NCBI GenBank assembly: GCA_947069175.1
Contig: CAMTDV010000018.1
Span: 43,226,869 to 43,290,868, forward strand
Source: Scalesia atractyloides
Taxonomy: Eukaryota; Streptophyta; Magnoliopsida; Asterales; Asteraceae
DNA: 64,000 nucleotides
Direction: 5' to 3'
In this document: positions 34,092 through 45,417 of the stretch, piece by piece
Layout: each line of letters starts with the position of its first letter
Position numbering within the stretch: the first letter of the stretch is position 1
Made by a program: the position numbers and the translations under genes
Notes under the pieces: generated by a model
Told to the model about the DNA's origin: nothing
Databases searched by the model: none
What the model saw: only the letters and a program-made list of their open reading frames with translations

Positions 34092-34367
34092 ATAACTATA
34101 GGGAATTAAGTAGAATTGCCATGTTCGACCTAGTCTATAGTTTATGTGTCCCATTTTGACCATTCCTATACCATGCTTATTCGCATCCATGCGTTATTAT
34201 ACATGCTATACATAATGAATTCATGCAAACTTTGTGAACTATACTTGATGAACCCATGCAAACTTATGTGAACCATGCTTGAACCTCATACATGCTTATT
34301 CATGCAAAACTTGTTTTTCCCATATTATGATCAAGTCTCATTCCCTTTTTCTATGTTGAACCTCTAG

Positions 34368-35675
34368 ATGAATTCTCCTAACTCGTCCAAGAAATCCAAG
34401 AGGTCCAACAAGGGTTCCAACAACAACAACAACAATGAAGACTCCATCTCCAAGTAAGAACTCATCAGTTTTGTCACCGGCAAATGGCCGATCAAATGGC
34501 TCGTGTCATACCGATATCATTAGCCAGCTTCAAACCATCCATACTGAAGGCACACCCAAATCCTCTGTCGACTCTAAAACCGACAACCCCAAAGTGTCCT
34601 TCCATTTCAAGCATTTCATGGCTTGTAAACCGGTAGAATTCACTGGCATGGACGGTGTCACTGCCATGATCAATTGGTTCGACGCTATGGAGCTTACTTT
34701 TCTTCAGGGCGGGTGCCCTGATGACCTTCGAACCCTTAACGCTACCGGGGTCTTTCGCCAGAGAGCCCTCGGTGGTGGACTACTGAACGCAACAAGCGTG
34801 GCAACGAAGCAGCCCACGCTCTCACTTGGGACGAGCTCAAGCAGCTCATGAGGGATCATTTCTGTCCTCCCAACGAGACCCAGAAACTCAAAAATGAATT
34901 CAGGAATCTACGCAGCAAGGGAGCGACGCTGAGAGACTAATCGCTCGCTTTAAACAGTTGGGTATCGTCTGTCCTGGACAGGTGGATACGGTTGCCAAGG
35001 CGATAGCCAAGCTTATTCATTCACTTTCACCTGTGATCATGAATCACGTAGCCGCCACAAACCCTAGAACCCTCGAAGAAGCCTATAGCATAACCATCCA
35101 GCTGAACCACAACTGCATCCTTCAAGGAGCCTACGACAAGCACCAAGCCACCGCCAATGCCGCCACCACTACTGAGTCACCTCCCCCACAAGCCAAAAAG
35201 AACAACCTCAAGAACAAGAAGCGGAAGGCTTCTGTTCAAAACAACGCAGTTGTCACTCCGCCTACCCCTACACCTCTAAATGCCATCTCCTCCACCCAAA
35301 CGAAACTACACCGGCACTTGGCCTAAGTGTGATCGTTGCACCTCCCACCATCTCCCTTCTACCCCATGCCGGAAATGCGCCAACTGTAACAGGATGGGGC
35401 ATTTCTCTAGCCATTGTCGACAAACCCAAAGCAACCAAGCCATTGTCCCTAACCCTAACCTAAACCAAGCTCAACCTCAGTGCCAGAATGCTCCTACGCG
35501 AGCATGTTACAAATGTGGCGATCCCAACCATCTCGCCAATGTCTGCCCCTTCTCAACCAGCAACACCAGCATCAGCAGCAGCAGCAGCCTGAGCCTGCAA
35601 AAGGGCGAGCTTTCATGCTTACCTCCGATCAAGCCCAGAGCTCTAACGACGTCATTACTGGTACTTTCCTTGTGA
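34368..35675 (+). pseudogene. Element F gag with two zinc knuckles
   Basis: The first ATG gives MNSPNSSKKSKRSNKGS, then a stop. The capsid core runs through several frames (HFMACKPVEFTGMDGVTAMI; TWDELKQLMRDHFCPPNE), with shifts near 34430, 34790 and 34920. The C-terminal part (34958-35326) is Lys-rich. The last frame (35280-35675) has a CDRCTSHH segment and two intact CCHC knuckles: CANCNRMGHFSSHC and CYKCGDPNHLANVC. At least four lesions make it non-coding. Confidence 0.75.
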
Positions 35676-36790
35676 ACCATAATTATGCTACTTGTCTATT
35701 TGATACTGGCACCGATAGGAGTTTTGTATCGCTAGAATTTGAACCTTTGCTTAAGTGCGAACGATCTAAAATGCCTAATCCTTTCGCTGACGAAGTCGCT
35801 AATGGTAAAACCATCTCCGTTGATTCTGTTCTTTCTGATTGCTCTTTGATTCTTAACGATCATTCGTTCTCCATTGACCTCATTCCCATGCAAATTGGTA
35901 GTTTCGACATCATAGTAGGCATGGATTGGCTTATGAGACTTCGTGCCGAAGTTGTTTGTTCTGAAAAATTTATTCGCCTCCCTCTTCCTCAAGGTGATTC
36001 TCTACACGTCTATGGCGAGAAACCTTCTAAAGGTCTCAAGCTTATGTCGTGCATCAAAGCGAACAGGTACTTGCGTAAGGAGTACTTTGCCTTTCTCATC
36101 CACGTTGTGGAAAAGAAGGACAAAGGTCCGAGCACAAGTGATGTTCATGTCGTTTGTGAGTTTCCTTCTGTTGTTTTTCCTGAGAATCTTCCTGGTCCTC
36201 CGCCTCCTCGAGCTGTTGATTTTCGTATTGATCTTATCCCTGGCGGAACTCCTGTTGCAAAAGAGCTATCAAGCCAACTTCAAGAGCTTCTTGATAAAGG
36301 CTTTATACGCCCTAATACTTCCCCTTGGGGTGCTCCCATTTTATTCGTCAAAAAGAGAGATGGGTCTTTTCGGATGCGCATTGACTATCGCGAACTCAAT
36401 AAGCTTACGGTCAAGAACCGATACCCCCTTCCTCGCATTGATGATCTCTTCCATCAATTGCAAGGTGCGAAGTGCTTTTCAAAGATTGATCTCCGTTCTG
36501 GTTACCATCAACTTCGGGTTTCCGAAGAAGATTTACCGAAAACCGCTTTCCGCACACATTATGGACACTACGAGTTTGTGGTCATGCCTTTTGGTTTGAC
36601 CAATGCACCTGCAGTGTTTATGGATCTCATGAACCGCGTGTGTAAGCCTTTTCTTGATCATTTTGTCATTGTATTCATCGACGATATCCTAATCTACTCC
36701 AAGACGAAAGAAGAGCACGGACGACATTTGCATCTCATTCTCCAGCTTTTGCAAACCAAACGTCTTTATGCCAAATTCTCCAAGTGTTAA
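35615..36790 (+). pseudogene. Element F protease and reverse transcriptase
   Basis: It starts with MLTSDQAQSSNDVITGTF. The protease motif is LFDTGTDRSFV, then IIVGMDWLMRLRAEV. In the RT entry, GGTPVAK joins directly to ELSSQLQELLDKG, so about 11 residues (the APYRLAPSEM part present in A and E) are missing in frame. RT is otherwise complete, with MPFGLTNAPAVF and FIDDILIYSK. It stops at TAA 36788-36790 in KFSKC/FWLKEVQ, but the same frame continues downstream. Confidence 0.8.
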
Positions 36791-37294
36791 TTTTGGCTAA
36801 AGGAGGTTCAATTCTTAGGTCACACCGTCAATGAACTCGGTATACACATCGACCCTGCAAAGATAGAAGCTGTGAAGAATTGGATTGCACCTAAGTCGCC
36901 CTCTGAAATTCGTTCGTTCCTTGGCCTAGCTGGGTATTATCATCGTTTCATCTCGAATTTCTCCAAGATTGCCGTTCCTTTGACTTCATTGACTCAAAAA
37001 GATAAACCTTTTGTTTAGGGTCACGGACAAGAGGAATCTTTCCAAACGCTCAAGGACATGCTTTGTAATGCTCCTATCGTCACTCTCCCCGATGGGAACG
37101 ACGATTTCGTCGTGTATTGCGATGCCTCTAACCATGGTCTCGGTTGCGTTCTCATGCAACGGGATAAAGTAATCGCTTACGCGTCGAGACAACTCAAAAT
37201 TCATGAGAAAAACTATACTACTCACGACGTTGAACTTGGTGCAGTTGTTTTTGCATTAAAGATTTGGTGACACTACCTTTATGGTACAAAGTGT
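36791..37294 (+). pseudogene. Element F RT connection and first half of RNase H
   Basis: The same frame as the RT is interrupted by TAG at 37016 and TGA at 37268 (the latter in LKIW/HYLYG, normally Arg CGA). It carries FLGLAGYYHRFISNF and the RNase H start YCDASNHGLGCVLMQRDK with the catalytic Asp, and HDVELGAV. Confidence 0.8.
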
Positions 37295-38347
37295 ATGGTC
37301 TTCACTGACCATAAGAGCCTCCAACATATCTTTGATCAAAAGGAACTCAACATGCGTCAACGCCGTTGGGTAGAATTGTTAAACGACTACAACTGTGATA
37401 TTCGCTACCACCCCGGTAAGGCGAATATCGTGACCGATGCACTTAGTCGTAAAACTCATGTTAAGAGTGTTCGTTGCTACCAAATCGTGGGAAAACTCAA
37501 GGAGCTGATTCGACAATCACAATTTACCGTCATTAACGAGGGTAACCTCGATAGTGAATTGAATTGTGGAGTCGAAAACCCGCTCGAAGCTAAACCTGAT
37601 GGTATTCTTTACTACCATAATCGTATTTGGATTCCCGATCGTCTCAATCTTCGGACTACTTTGATGAATGAAGCCCACAAATCCCGATACTCCGTTCATC
37701 CTGGAGCTGATAAGATGTACCATGATTTGCACGCATCCTATTGGTGGCCTGGAATGAAAAGCGGTATCGCTCTTTCTGTATCCAAATGTCTTACATGTTC
37801 CAAGGTCAAGGCAGAACATCAACGTCCCTATGGTTTGCTCGAACAACCAGAAATCCCTGTTTGGAAATGGGAGAGCATAGCCATGGATTTTATCACGAAA
37901 TTGCCTCGTACTTCGTCTGGTCATGACAACATTTGGGTTATCATTGACCGATTGACCAAATCCGCGCACTTCCTCGCCATTCGTGAAGATTACAAAGTCG
38001 AGAAATTGGCTCGTATCTACACGGATGAAATCATTAGTCGCCATGGTACTCCTCTTGATATTCGCGATGCTCGTTTCACCTCTCGCCTTTGGCAAACTTT
38101 TCAATCAGCCCTTGGCACTCAGCTTAATCTTAGCACCGCTTTTCATCCTCAGTCTGATGGTCAAACCGAGCGTACTATCCAAACCTTGGAGGATATGCTT
38201 CGGTCATGCGTAATCGATTTTGGCGGCAATTGGGATTCGCACTTACCCTTGGTTGAATTTTCGTACAACAATAGTTATCACGCTAGTATTCAGATGGCTC
38301 CAATTGAAGCATTGTATGGTCGCAAGTGTCGTTCGCCTATTTGTTAG
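37295..38347 (+). pseudogene. Element F RNase H end and integrase core
   Basis: It continues in the pol frame for 350 codons: FTDHKSLQHIFDQ, IVTDALSRK, the integrase zinc domain (HPGADKMYHDL and CLTCSKVKAEH), MDFITKLPRTSSGHD, then GTPLDIRDARFTS and QTERTIQTLEDM. In the second catalytic block about three residues are missing compared with the usual SIISDRD, which may impair activity. It ends in TAG at 38345 (CRSPIC/HEIGD). Confidence 0.8.
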
Positions 38348-38923
38348 CACGAGATTGGAGACTCACAAATCACCGGTCCCGAGCTTATACAAGAGACAAC
38401 GGACAAGATCTTACAGATACGTGATAATATCCTCAAAGCACGCAGCCGACAAAAGAGCTACGTTGACAAAAGATGCAAGCCCTTGGAAATTTACTATAGG
38501 TGATCATGTACTTCTCAAGGTATCCCCTTGGAAAGGCGTTGTCCGTTTTGGTAAGAAAGGAAAACTCACTCCTCGCTACGTGGGTCCTTTCAAAATCTTG
38601 GAAAGGATTGGCAAGGTAGCATATCGACTGGACCTACCTCAAACGCTCAACAATGTTCATCTTGTGTTTCATGTTTCAAATCTCAAGAAATGTCTAGCCG
38701 AAGAAGGACTTCAAGTTCTGCTAGAAGATCTTCAAATCAACGAGACATTGCATTTCGTGGAAAACCGGTCGAAATCATGGACCGAGGAGTCAAGCAGCTA
38801 CGGCGCAGTCGGATCCCTATCGTAAAAGTTCGTTGGGAAGGGAAGCGTGGCGCCAAGTTTACTTGGGAACTCGAGAGTGACATGAGGACTAAGTATCCGC
38901 ACCTCTTCTTTGCATCTTCCTAA
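38348..38923 (+). pseudogene. Element F integrase C-terminus and chromodomain
   Basis: In frame past the stop it reads HEIGDSQITGPELIQETTDK. Frameshifts occur near 38500 and 38770. It has FTIGDHVLLKVSPWKGVV, GPFKILERIGKVAYRL and a chromodomain-like tail (PVEIMDRGVKQLRRSRI, VKVRWEGKRGAKFTWELE, KYPHLFF) ending in TAA at 38921. Confidence 0.75.
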
Positions 38924-38943
38924 ATTTCGGGACAAAATTTCCT

Positions 38944-38956
38944 AAAGGAGGGGAGA
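38944..38956 (+). promoter_or_regulatory. Element F polypurine tract
   Basis: AAAGGAGGGGAGA, one base before the LTR start TGTAACGCC. Confidence 0.8.
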
Positions 38957-38957
38957 C

Positions 38958-41516
38958 TGTAACGCCTCACATTTTCCTTACTTTCTATTTATAGCAAGCT
39001 CGTGTTGTAATTCTATTTTGGGAAACCTTTGTATTCACATTCATATTTTCATTGTAAACGTTGTAATCGAGACTTGATTCGTAATGGAATAAAACATGCT
39101 TATCATTATAATTGTTATACATTCATACTTATTATACTTGTTCATAAAATACATACACTTGATACACATACTCGAATACGTGAAATACTTGATTATACGC
39201 AACACTCATACGTTATGCATACTTCATACGCGACATTTATACGTTGTGCATACATTATACCAAGTGTTTATACTCGATCTCAATCATATTATACTTACAT
39301 ATACACTTATGATATTTTGCATAACCCTATAAGACATTAACATGTCCTAAAAAGGCCTTAGAAAAGCATTTAACCCGTTACCAAGCCTTAAGAAAACAAA
39401 AATCAACATTTTTACCCGGATCAGACCCCCATGCGGACCGCATGGGGGAGTGGATGCGGTCCGCATCCATGTCTGGGCGGGCAGAAAGTTTCAAACTCGC
39501 GTTTTTGCGCGAATCCCACACTTTTAACACCCTCCAATCACCTCCAAAGCTCATTAAACACCCCCTAACTAACCCTAATCATCCCTCTATAAAACCCAAC
39601 CATTCTCCACCCATTTTCCACTTTCACAACTCATTCATTTTTTCTATATCCTCTCAAGAGCACTCCAAGTTGCTGAATTCGGGCAGATTGTATACCTTGT
39701 GCAAAAGTGAGCATAGCTCACTCAATACTCAACGAAATGACCTCATTCTTCTTCCTACATACTTGGATAATATTTGAGTTGAATTCCTAGGGTTCTCCAT
39801 GGAGAATCCAGACCTGGAAATGCCCCGAAAATGTCCATAAACTTTCTATTTGTTTTCAAAATCTTTTAAAACTTGTTTATGTTCATCCAACTTGAGTTTA
39901 TCTCATCTCAAACCTATGTCCGAATGCTTACAACACTTCTTGTGGTTGGTTAGGCTTAAAAACAAGGTTGATACATTCAAACAAGAGGTTTAAACCTTGC
40001 AATAATTCTGTTTTTGTAGAGCATTTAGCTCACAAGTGGTGCAAGTTCATAGACTTGTTCATGTGTGTCCACCAAGGTTAGCTTTGGCTATCCTAAACAT
40101 TGAGACCACACATGACTTGATGATTTTCATCATCATCTCAAGTAGTTTGCTAGTCCTAAAGTGTCACAACCCCGCCAAGCCATTGACATGTGTCCTCGTG
40201 TGCTCTCCGGGTTGTATTCACTTGGCTACTTGGTATTACGGTGACATACTTACAATTCTTGTCATTCATTCTTGTATTGTTCTCATAAATGACCCTCCTT
40301 GTTGTCTATGACAACTTGTGTAGTGGTGAATCATATAACGAGGTTAAATGGATGTTCATCATCCTACCTCCATGCTTGACTTACTTGAATACATAGAGGT
40401 ACCAAAGTGGATGGTTCATCCTCCCACCTCCTACATGAACTTAATATTATGTATATGTTATGGACTATATTATAATCCTAAAATCGAAACCTTGATAATG
40501 ACTAAATAATCACCTATCAAGTTATTAAGTTTACCACTAAAGTACATAGTTCCTTGTCACAATTCTAATAGGTCTCGAACCTATGAAACCATATAAACCC
40601 CTTTTCGGGTTATCATAGTGTCAAGAGCAAGTGCTATGTCTTAGTGTATATTTTAATACATAATACTTTAACCCTTATTTCTGTAATCTTGCTCGAATAA
40701 TCCAAATCTATCGTTACACTCCTAACTATACCTACGTGCTTCTTGTAGAAGGACAAGGTGCCCAACTCAAAATATCACAACAAAACTCTCGGGAATTCTT
40801 AAGTGGAACGCTTACCGTTTTAAATCACTTTTGGGTTGTAACATGTTTACTTATCAAAATACACATATCACAAACTCATGCTTTACATGCTCAATCCTTA
40901 TACATGAATACTTGTTATGCCTAGATACATGCTCGTTTATACATGCTTGATCATTAACTTAGCTAGCCCAACTTATCATATATAGCGCTATAGGAGTAGC
41001 ACACCACCCGTCGGGGTTATGTTAAGATTATCATAGTAATTTTAGTCTTGTCGCTTTTGTGACAAGGGAAGCTCGATTTCGTAAAACTTTTGTGGAAACT
41101 CGGGGTTTGATCTAGTATTGCATGATTAGTATGAACTTTGCTTACAAATACCATGTGGATTCGAGTTACACTTTTATACTTATGCTATGTATCACCAAAC
41201 TTGCGTACTCGCCTTTGCCTTTGCATTGAACTCGTATTTTAAACATGTTACAGGTTGAAGAGGATACGCATTATGAAAGCTAGTATGAAATGCTTTAGAT
41301 ACACATTTTAATCTTACTAGACTAGTTTTGTTATAATCATATTGTACTCGTTGTACTTTGAATTATTGTATTTGACTTCAAATGTTGTACTTGACAATGT
41401 TGTTATTAATGAAATATGGGTTTTATTTAAATATTGTCGCCATTTAGTATTTATGAGCAATGGGCAATCTCATTTCGTCTCACTCTGATGTTTCCGCCAT
41501 CGGTTGGGGTGTGACA
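38958..41516 (+). repeat. Element F 3' LTR (2559 bp)
   Basis: It begins TGTAACGCCTCAC and ends GGTGTGACA. It includes a double hairpin at 39426-39469, a TATA box at 39588-39594 and a 30 bp deletion at the CTTA at 40811-40814 relative to the 5' copy. CCCGC follows at 41517 and would be the target duplication; the left partner is lost. Confidence 0.9.
39426..39469. repeat. Two adjacent perfect palindromes in F LTR
   Basis: First: arms CCCCCATGCGG/CCGCATGGGGG around a single A (39426-39448). Second: arms TGGATGCGG/CCGCATCCA around a single T (39451-39469). Both contain ATGCGG-N-CCGCAT. In the 5' LTR the E element interrupts the second palindrome at its GCATC. Confidence 0.9.
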
Positions 41517-42184
41517 CCCGCCATACAACCTCAAGAGTCTTTTCAATTTTCCTCTTTTCCCTATCTTGATAATCCATTTAAGCAAAGAATAGTGAGTCAA
41601 ACCCCGCCTACAACAATAAGGAAATGAAAAAAACATTCCTTATCAAGTCACATCCCTAATCTTGAATCAGTTGATCAAAGTGTATACCTCAGCTCCTAGC
41701 AAGTAAGCTTGAAAGAGTGACCGAAGGGATCGACTTAGATCTTGCCAGATCTTCCTCCACCATCTCGAGACATAAAGACGCAACCCAGATCTTCCACCAA
41801 GTCTGGAAATTGATAACCCAGATCCGATTCAAATAACATATAACAAAGATGGTAAAAAGAAAGTACCGAGCGGTCATACCAGTCGATCTATTGTAAGATC
41901 TACAAAGATTCATCACTGAGAAAGCGTAGATCTTGAAGCGACTGGTTGTTTCAGCGAAACCCTAGAATCGCCAGGGGGAGAAAGGGAAAAGAAAGGGCGA
42001 GGAGCGGTGAATGTTGTCCAAAACCCTAATGTATGAGACCCGTGTATTTTTAATTGGTTTGATGATTTGGTGGATGTTTTATGCTTTAAAGGTTGTACAC
42101 TAAGCTTTAAAGGGTTGTAAATGTTGAAAAAGTGGCAAATGACCATTTCTGCCCTTCGGATATGCATATTATATATAGTATAGA
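41517..42184 (-). other. Helitron 5' part with probable captured gene fragment
   Basis: On the minus strand: the TC terminus at 42184, an AT-rich start, then AGGGCAGAAATGGTCATTTGCCAC and, from about 42040, sequence like a plant gene leader (AAACCCTAG, CCCCCTGGCG). A 75-codon ORF at 41916-41689 ends next to GCTGAG|GTATACACT, which resembles a splice donor. I cannot name the gene. Confidence 0.4.
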
Positions 42185-44540
42185 TAATCATCCGATGAAA
42201 AAATTCGCTTTGTATCATTTTATTTATTAAATATGCATTAGGAAGTAGCTTCGTTACGGGTCCTTCGTATCGCTCATTTATTATTATTTCGAGTTACGGG
42301 GGATTTATATTGAATTCGTTTGAACAAAATCGATAGGATTCAAGGTTGTATGCCACTTGGTTCTATCCCCGAAGTACCCGCCATAATTCCAGAGGAAGCT
42401 AACGTACCGTAGCATAGCTGAATACTGATTGAATTAGTCATAATTCCATAGGGTGTGTCAAATTAGTAAGTACATGAAGCGGACCATACCAATTTCCAAT
42501 AGTGTTAGTAAGGAGAATTGAATTGATTTGAAGCAGTGAGTCGGATTATTTCATGATTATAGTTTTCTTACTTCGCACCGGGGTTACGTCACCCTCAACC
42601 GAAATTTACCAAATTGACACTTGGATTGGACCGCGATTAATGTTGTATATTTATAAATAAACGTATGCATATAAGTGTCCTGTTAATACGAAGTATTAAC
42701 GCCTCCGCAAGTCTTATTACCATCAGATCCGCATCCACACTACTCCTTGCCAAACATTGATTACATCAAATAAGTTTCTCCATTTATGTGTTACCCCTAA
42801 ATCCCCTTGGGTTCTCAATACTGATGCTAATTACGCGTCTTATTAAGAATTAAAGATTGTATCACTAGCGAACAATAACTAGTAAAGGAAATATACGCTT
42901 CAACCGAATAGCTTCCTAGACGACGGTCGGTGACATAAGTATCCTTTGTCGTCGTAACGTAGTGATTTCGAACATATGACTGTACGTTCTAGCAAATCCC
43001 GCCAAACAAAATAAATTACGCTGAATTGTCTTACCAAAGGCAAAAGGATTGATACCTATCATGAATCAATCATTGGGTAAATCGATGTGGGTAAGCTATT
43101 ACCGGCTATACCCGCATAGTTCAGTACAGAGTACACCAGGGTGTAGTACCCCTAGAAACTCGTACTATAATTTCGAAAAAAGGACCTTTCCCGGATTAAC
43201 CCAAAGGTTGTTATATATCAACCCCCAAACTATTTTTCATTCAAAATCACCATAAACGTATATAGATATCGTGGTTACGACAACTATGGCATTATCTATC
43301 GCATCAAACAGGGTCGAAGTCTCAACACCGCGTTGCCCAAAACATAATCGAACGAATCGCAACATGAAGCCCGTCTGTCCTAAGTAACGGTACCTTGATC
43401 ATGTAGCCGGGTGTTTATATATAGGAAGTACCGCAGCGTATCCACCACACCCATATACATGATCAATGTTCCGTCCACCGAGATATTCGGGCCTCCTATT
43501 ACTTTTCGCGAATAACCAACTGAAATCCGAGACAATCATTACTCGTAAAGAACACAGTGTAACCGACAGTCACACGAAACAAGGTTCCACACACAAGGCG
43601 TTTCAAAGGAACCGGTATAATCACAAAATTTTATACCCCATGGAACCGAATGACAACGGGAAGGGTAGCTTATTCACGCACTCCATGCAATTTCCACAGC
43701 CCAGAGATCGTGATATTCAGATATAACATATATCGAAACATGTGCTAAAGAACACCACTAAGTATCATAGTATCACATGACGTGAAAGCTAAAACCAATA
43801 TCGTAAGCAGAAGAGCCATCCTGCGGACCATCAAATGAATCGGTGATTCAAGAATGAGAAAGTTTCGTTAGATGTTTGAACTCTGCGATTGTATAACAAT
43901 CGAATGTGAAGCAACGAGAAATGGAATAAGGATCCGTACACATCCTCCCAGTCTATCAGAACGACTTGCGCGTTCTTTGGGTATCTATGTTCTTATTGAA
44001 GTCCCAGTCTGGTACATAATCGTCGTTATAGTAGCTATAAGGGTAGAGTTGGTGAGATCGTATCGTAATAAAGACTTGAGTTCTCACATAATAGGGATCC
44101 CACTCTAGTGGATCCCACTCTAGTGGATATTAAATATGTGGTTAATAAGAATGTGGAATGGACTGTAATACCAGTTTTCTGCCTATCCCGAAGGCATATG
44201 TACTAACACATTATCCACCAATCCCAATCCATGTCTCAATTCACGCACAAACATTCACACACTATTACCTTGGTACACATATGTATCATTCCAGTATTTA
44301 AGTGTGTTTATTACCACGGCTTTCCCAACACTACCTCGTATGAGCAAGTCTATTATTACGTTCCGGACCATAATAACCCACTTGCCCCACAAGGCCATCC
44401 TGGTACTTGCATATAGGATGCTTTACAGCGTTCACTAACGACCTTGAGTAGAGGTTAATTTTTCCAATGATGTCCACTAAAGTCCGAGCCTGTATTTATA
44501 GTCTAGGTTTCCTTAAAGGCACCTAATTCTCTATAACCAA
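42185..44540. other. Element B 5' interior, no gene seen
   Basis: 2.36 kb next to the primer site where gag would be expected. Only short ORFs occur. A 17 bp unit is repeated in tandem at 44094-44127 (GGATCCCACTCTAGT). No gag, zinc knuckle or pre-gag motif was detected on the minus strand. Confidence 0.5.
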
Positions 44541-44554
44541 TGGCTCTGATACCA
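44541..44554 (-). promoter_or_regulatory. Element B primer-binding site
   Basis: The minus strand reads TGGTATCAGAGCCA, perfect iMet type, five bases past the LTR end at 44560. Confidence 0.85.
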
Positions 44555-45236
44555 TCTTCTGTCACAACCCAATTTGCAGCGGAAGTAAAACACGAGATGC
44601 AACAGACACCTCTGGTACAAGCGCATTGTTTATAAAGACACTACATTTTATTATTTACAGAATGTTGATTACATACTACATATATGTTACAACGGCGTGT
44701 TCCCATGAACCACATAAGTTTTCTAAGCTGCATGCGTCTATATAAGGGTTCGCCTATAAACATGTCTTGAACAACATACACGGATCACACCAGTCTCAAG
44801 TTACCTGAAATGCATGTTAGTTTTAAAAAGGGTCAGCTAAACACTGCTAGTGAGTTCCACTAGTTTAGTTGTTGTGGAACAATATGTGTTAACAAGTTTA
44901 ATTGTGGTCGTAGTCACAGATGGAATTACACGAGAACACAAGTGAAACCTTGACTATTTTTGCCTCGGGCCGTGCCATCATAGACATTGCCGCCCACCGG
45001 ACCGTGTCACCCAGACACTCCCGGCCCACCAACTGCATCACGTGCAGTTCAACGCCACCGTGTGGTTATGCCTAACAATATAACCGACTTTAGGACGTGT
45101 GCAGACCTTGTTGTCGACTTCGTCAGGCGCGGCCTGGGTTTGTCAAACCAATAGTACTATCCACTGTCCACGGCTTACGTTAATCACTTGTAGTGGGGAG
45201 GTAGTTCGTGTGTTAGATAATTCACATCATCACAAG

Positions 45237-45417
45237 TTGGTGCAATTAACATAGTTTGTACATGCAAGTCACTCCAAAAATAGTATAACATAGTTTGAAA
45301 GTGGTGGGGTGAAACTCACCCCCAACTTGGTGTAATCAACACAGTTTTTAACATGCAAGTCCCTAGAAAACAGTAAAACAATTTAAAAACAGGGAAGTTA
45401 ACTCACAGGATAGTAGC
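45237..45417. repeat. Diverged tandem repeat in B LTR, two units of about 85-90 bp
   Basis: Both units start TTGGTG-AAT-AACA-AGTTT and contain ACATGCAAGTC and a closing AACTCAC. They differ by several indels. Confidence 0.65.

Larger units (their letters stand above)
31996..41516 (+). mobile_element. Element F: Ty3/gypsy (Tekay-type) inserted in the Helitron
   Basis: It has a partial 5' LTR (31996-34075), primer site, gag, pol, chromodomain, polypurine tract and a full 3' LTR (38958-41516). The left 505 bp or so of the 5' LTR are absent: E lies inside it and the DNA left of E is Helitron. There is no separate pre-gag ORF: the LTR-to-gag distance is under 300 bp. The pol is a single frame broken by point stops. 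Confidence 0.85.
19535..42184 (-). mobile_element. Helitron-like element split by F and E
   Basis: On the minus strand the 5' end is TCTATACTATATATAA at 42184, preceded by A. The 3' end is a GC-rich hairpin (19563-19546) followed 7 nt later by CTAG at 19535 and then T. TC start, hairpin, CTAG end and insertion between A and T without target duplication are the hallmarks of Helitrons. Its own DNA is 41517-42184 plus 19535 to about 21226, roughly 2.4 kb; the rest is the nested F/E block. No Rep/helicase motif is present, so it is non-autonomous. The 5' part looks like captured gene sequence. Confidence 0.5.
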
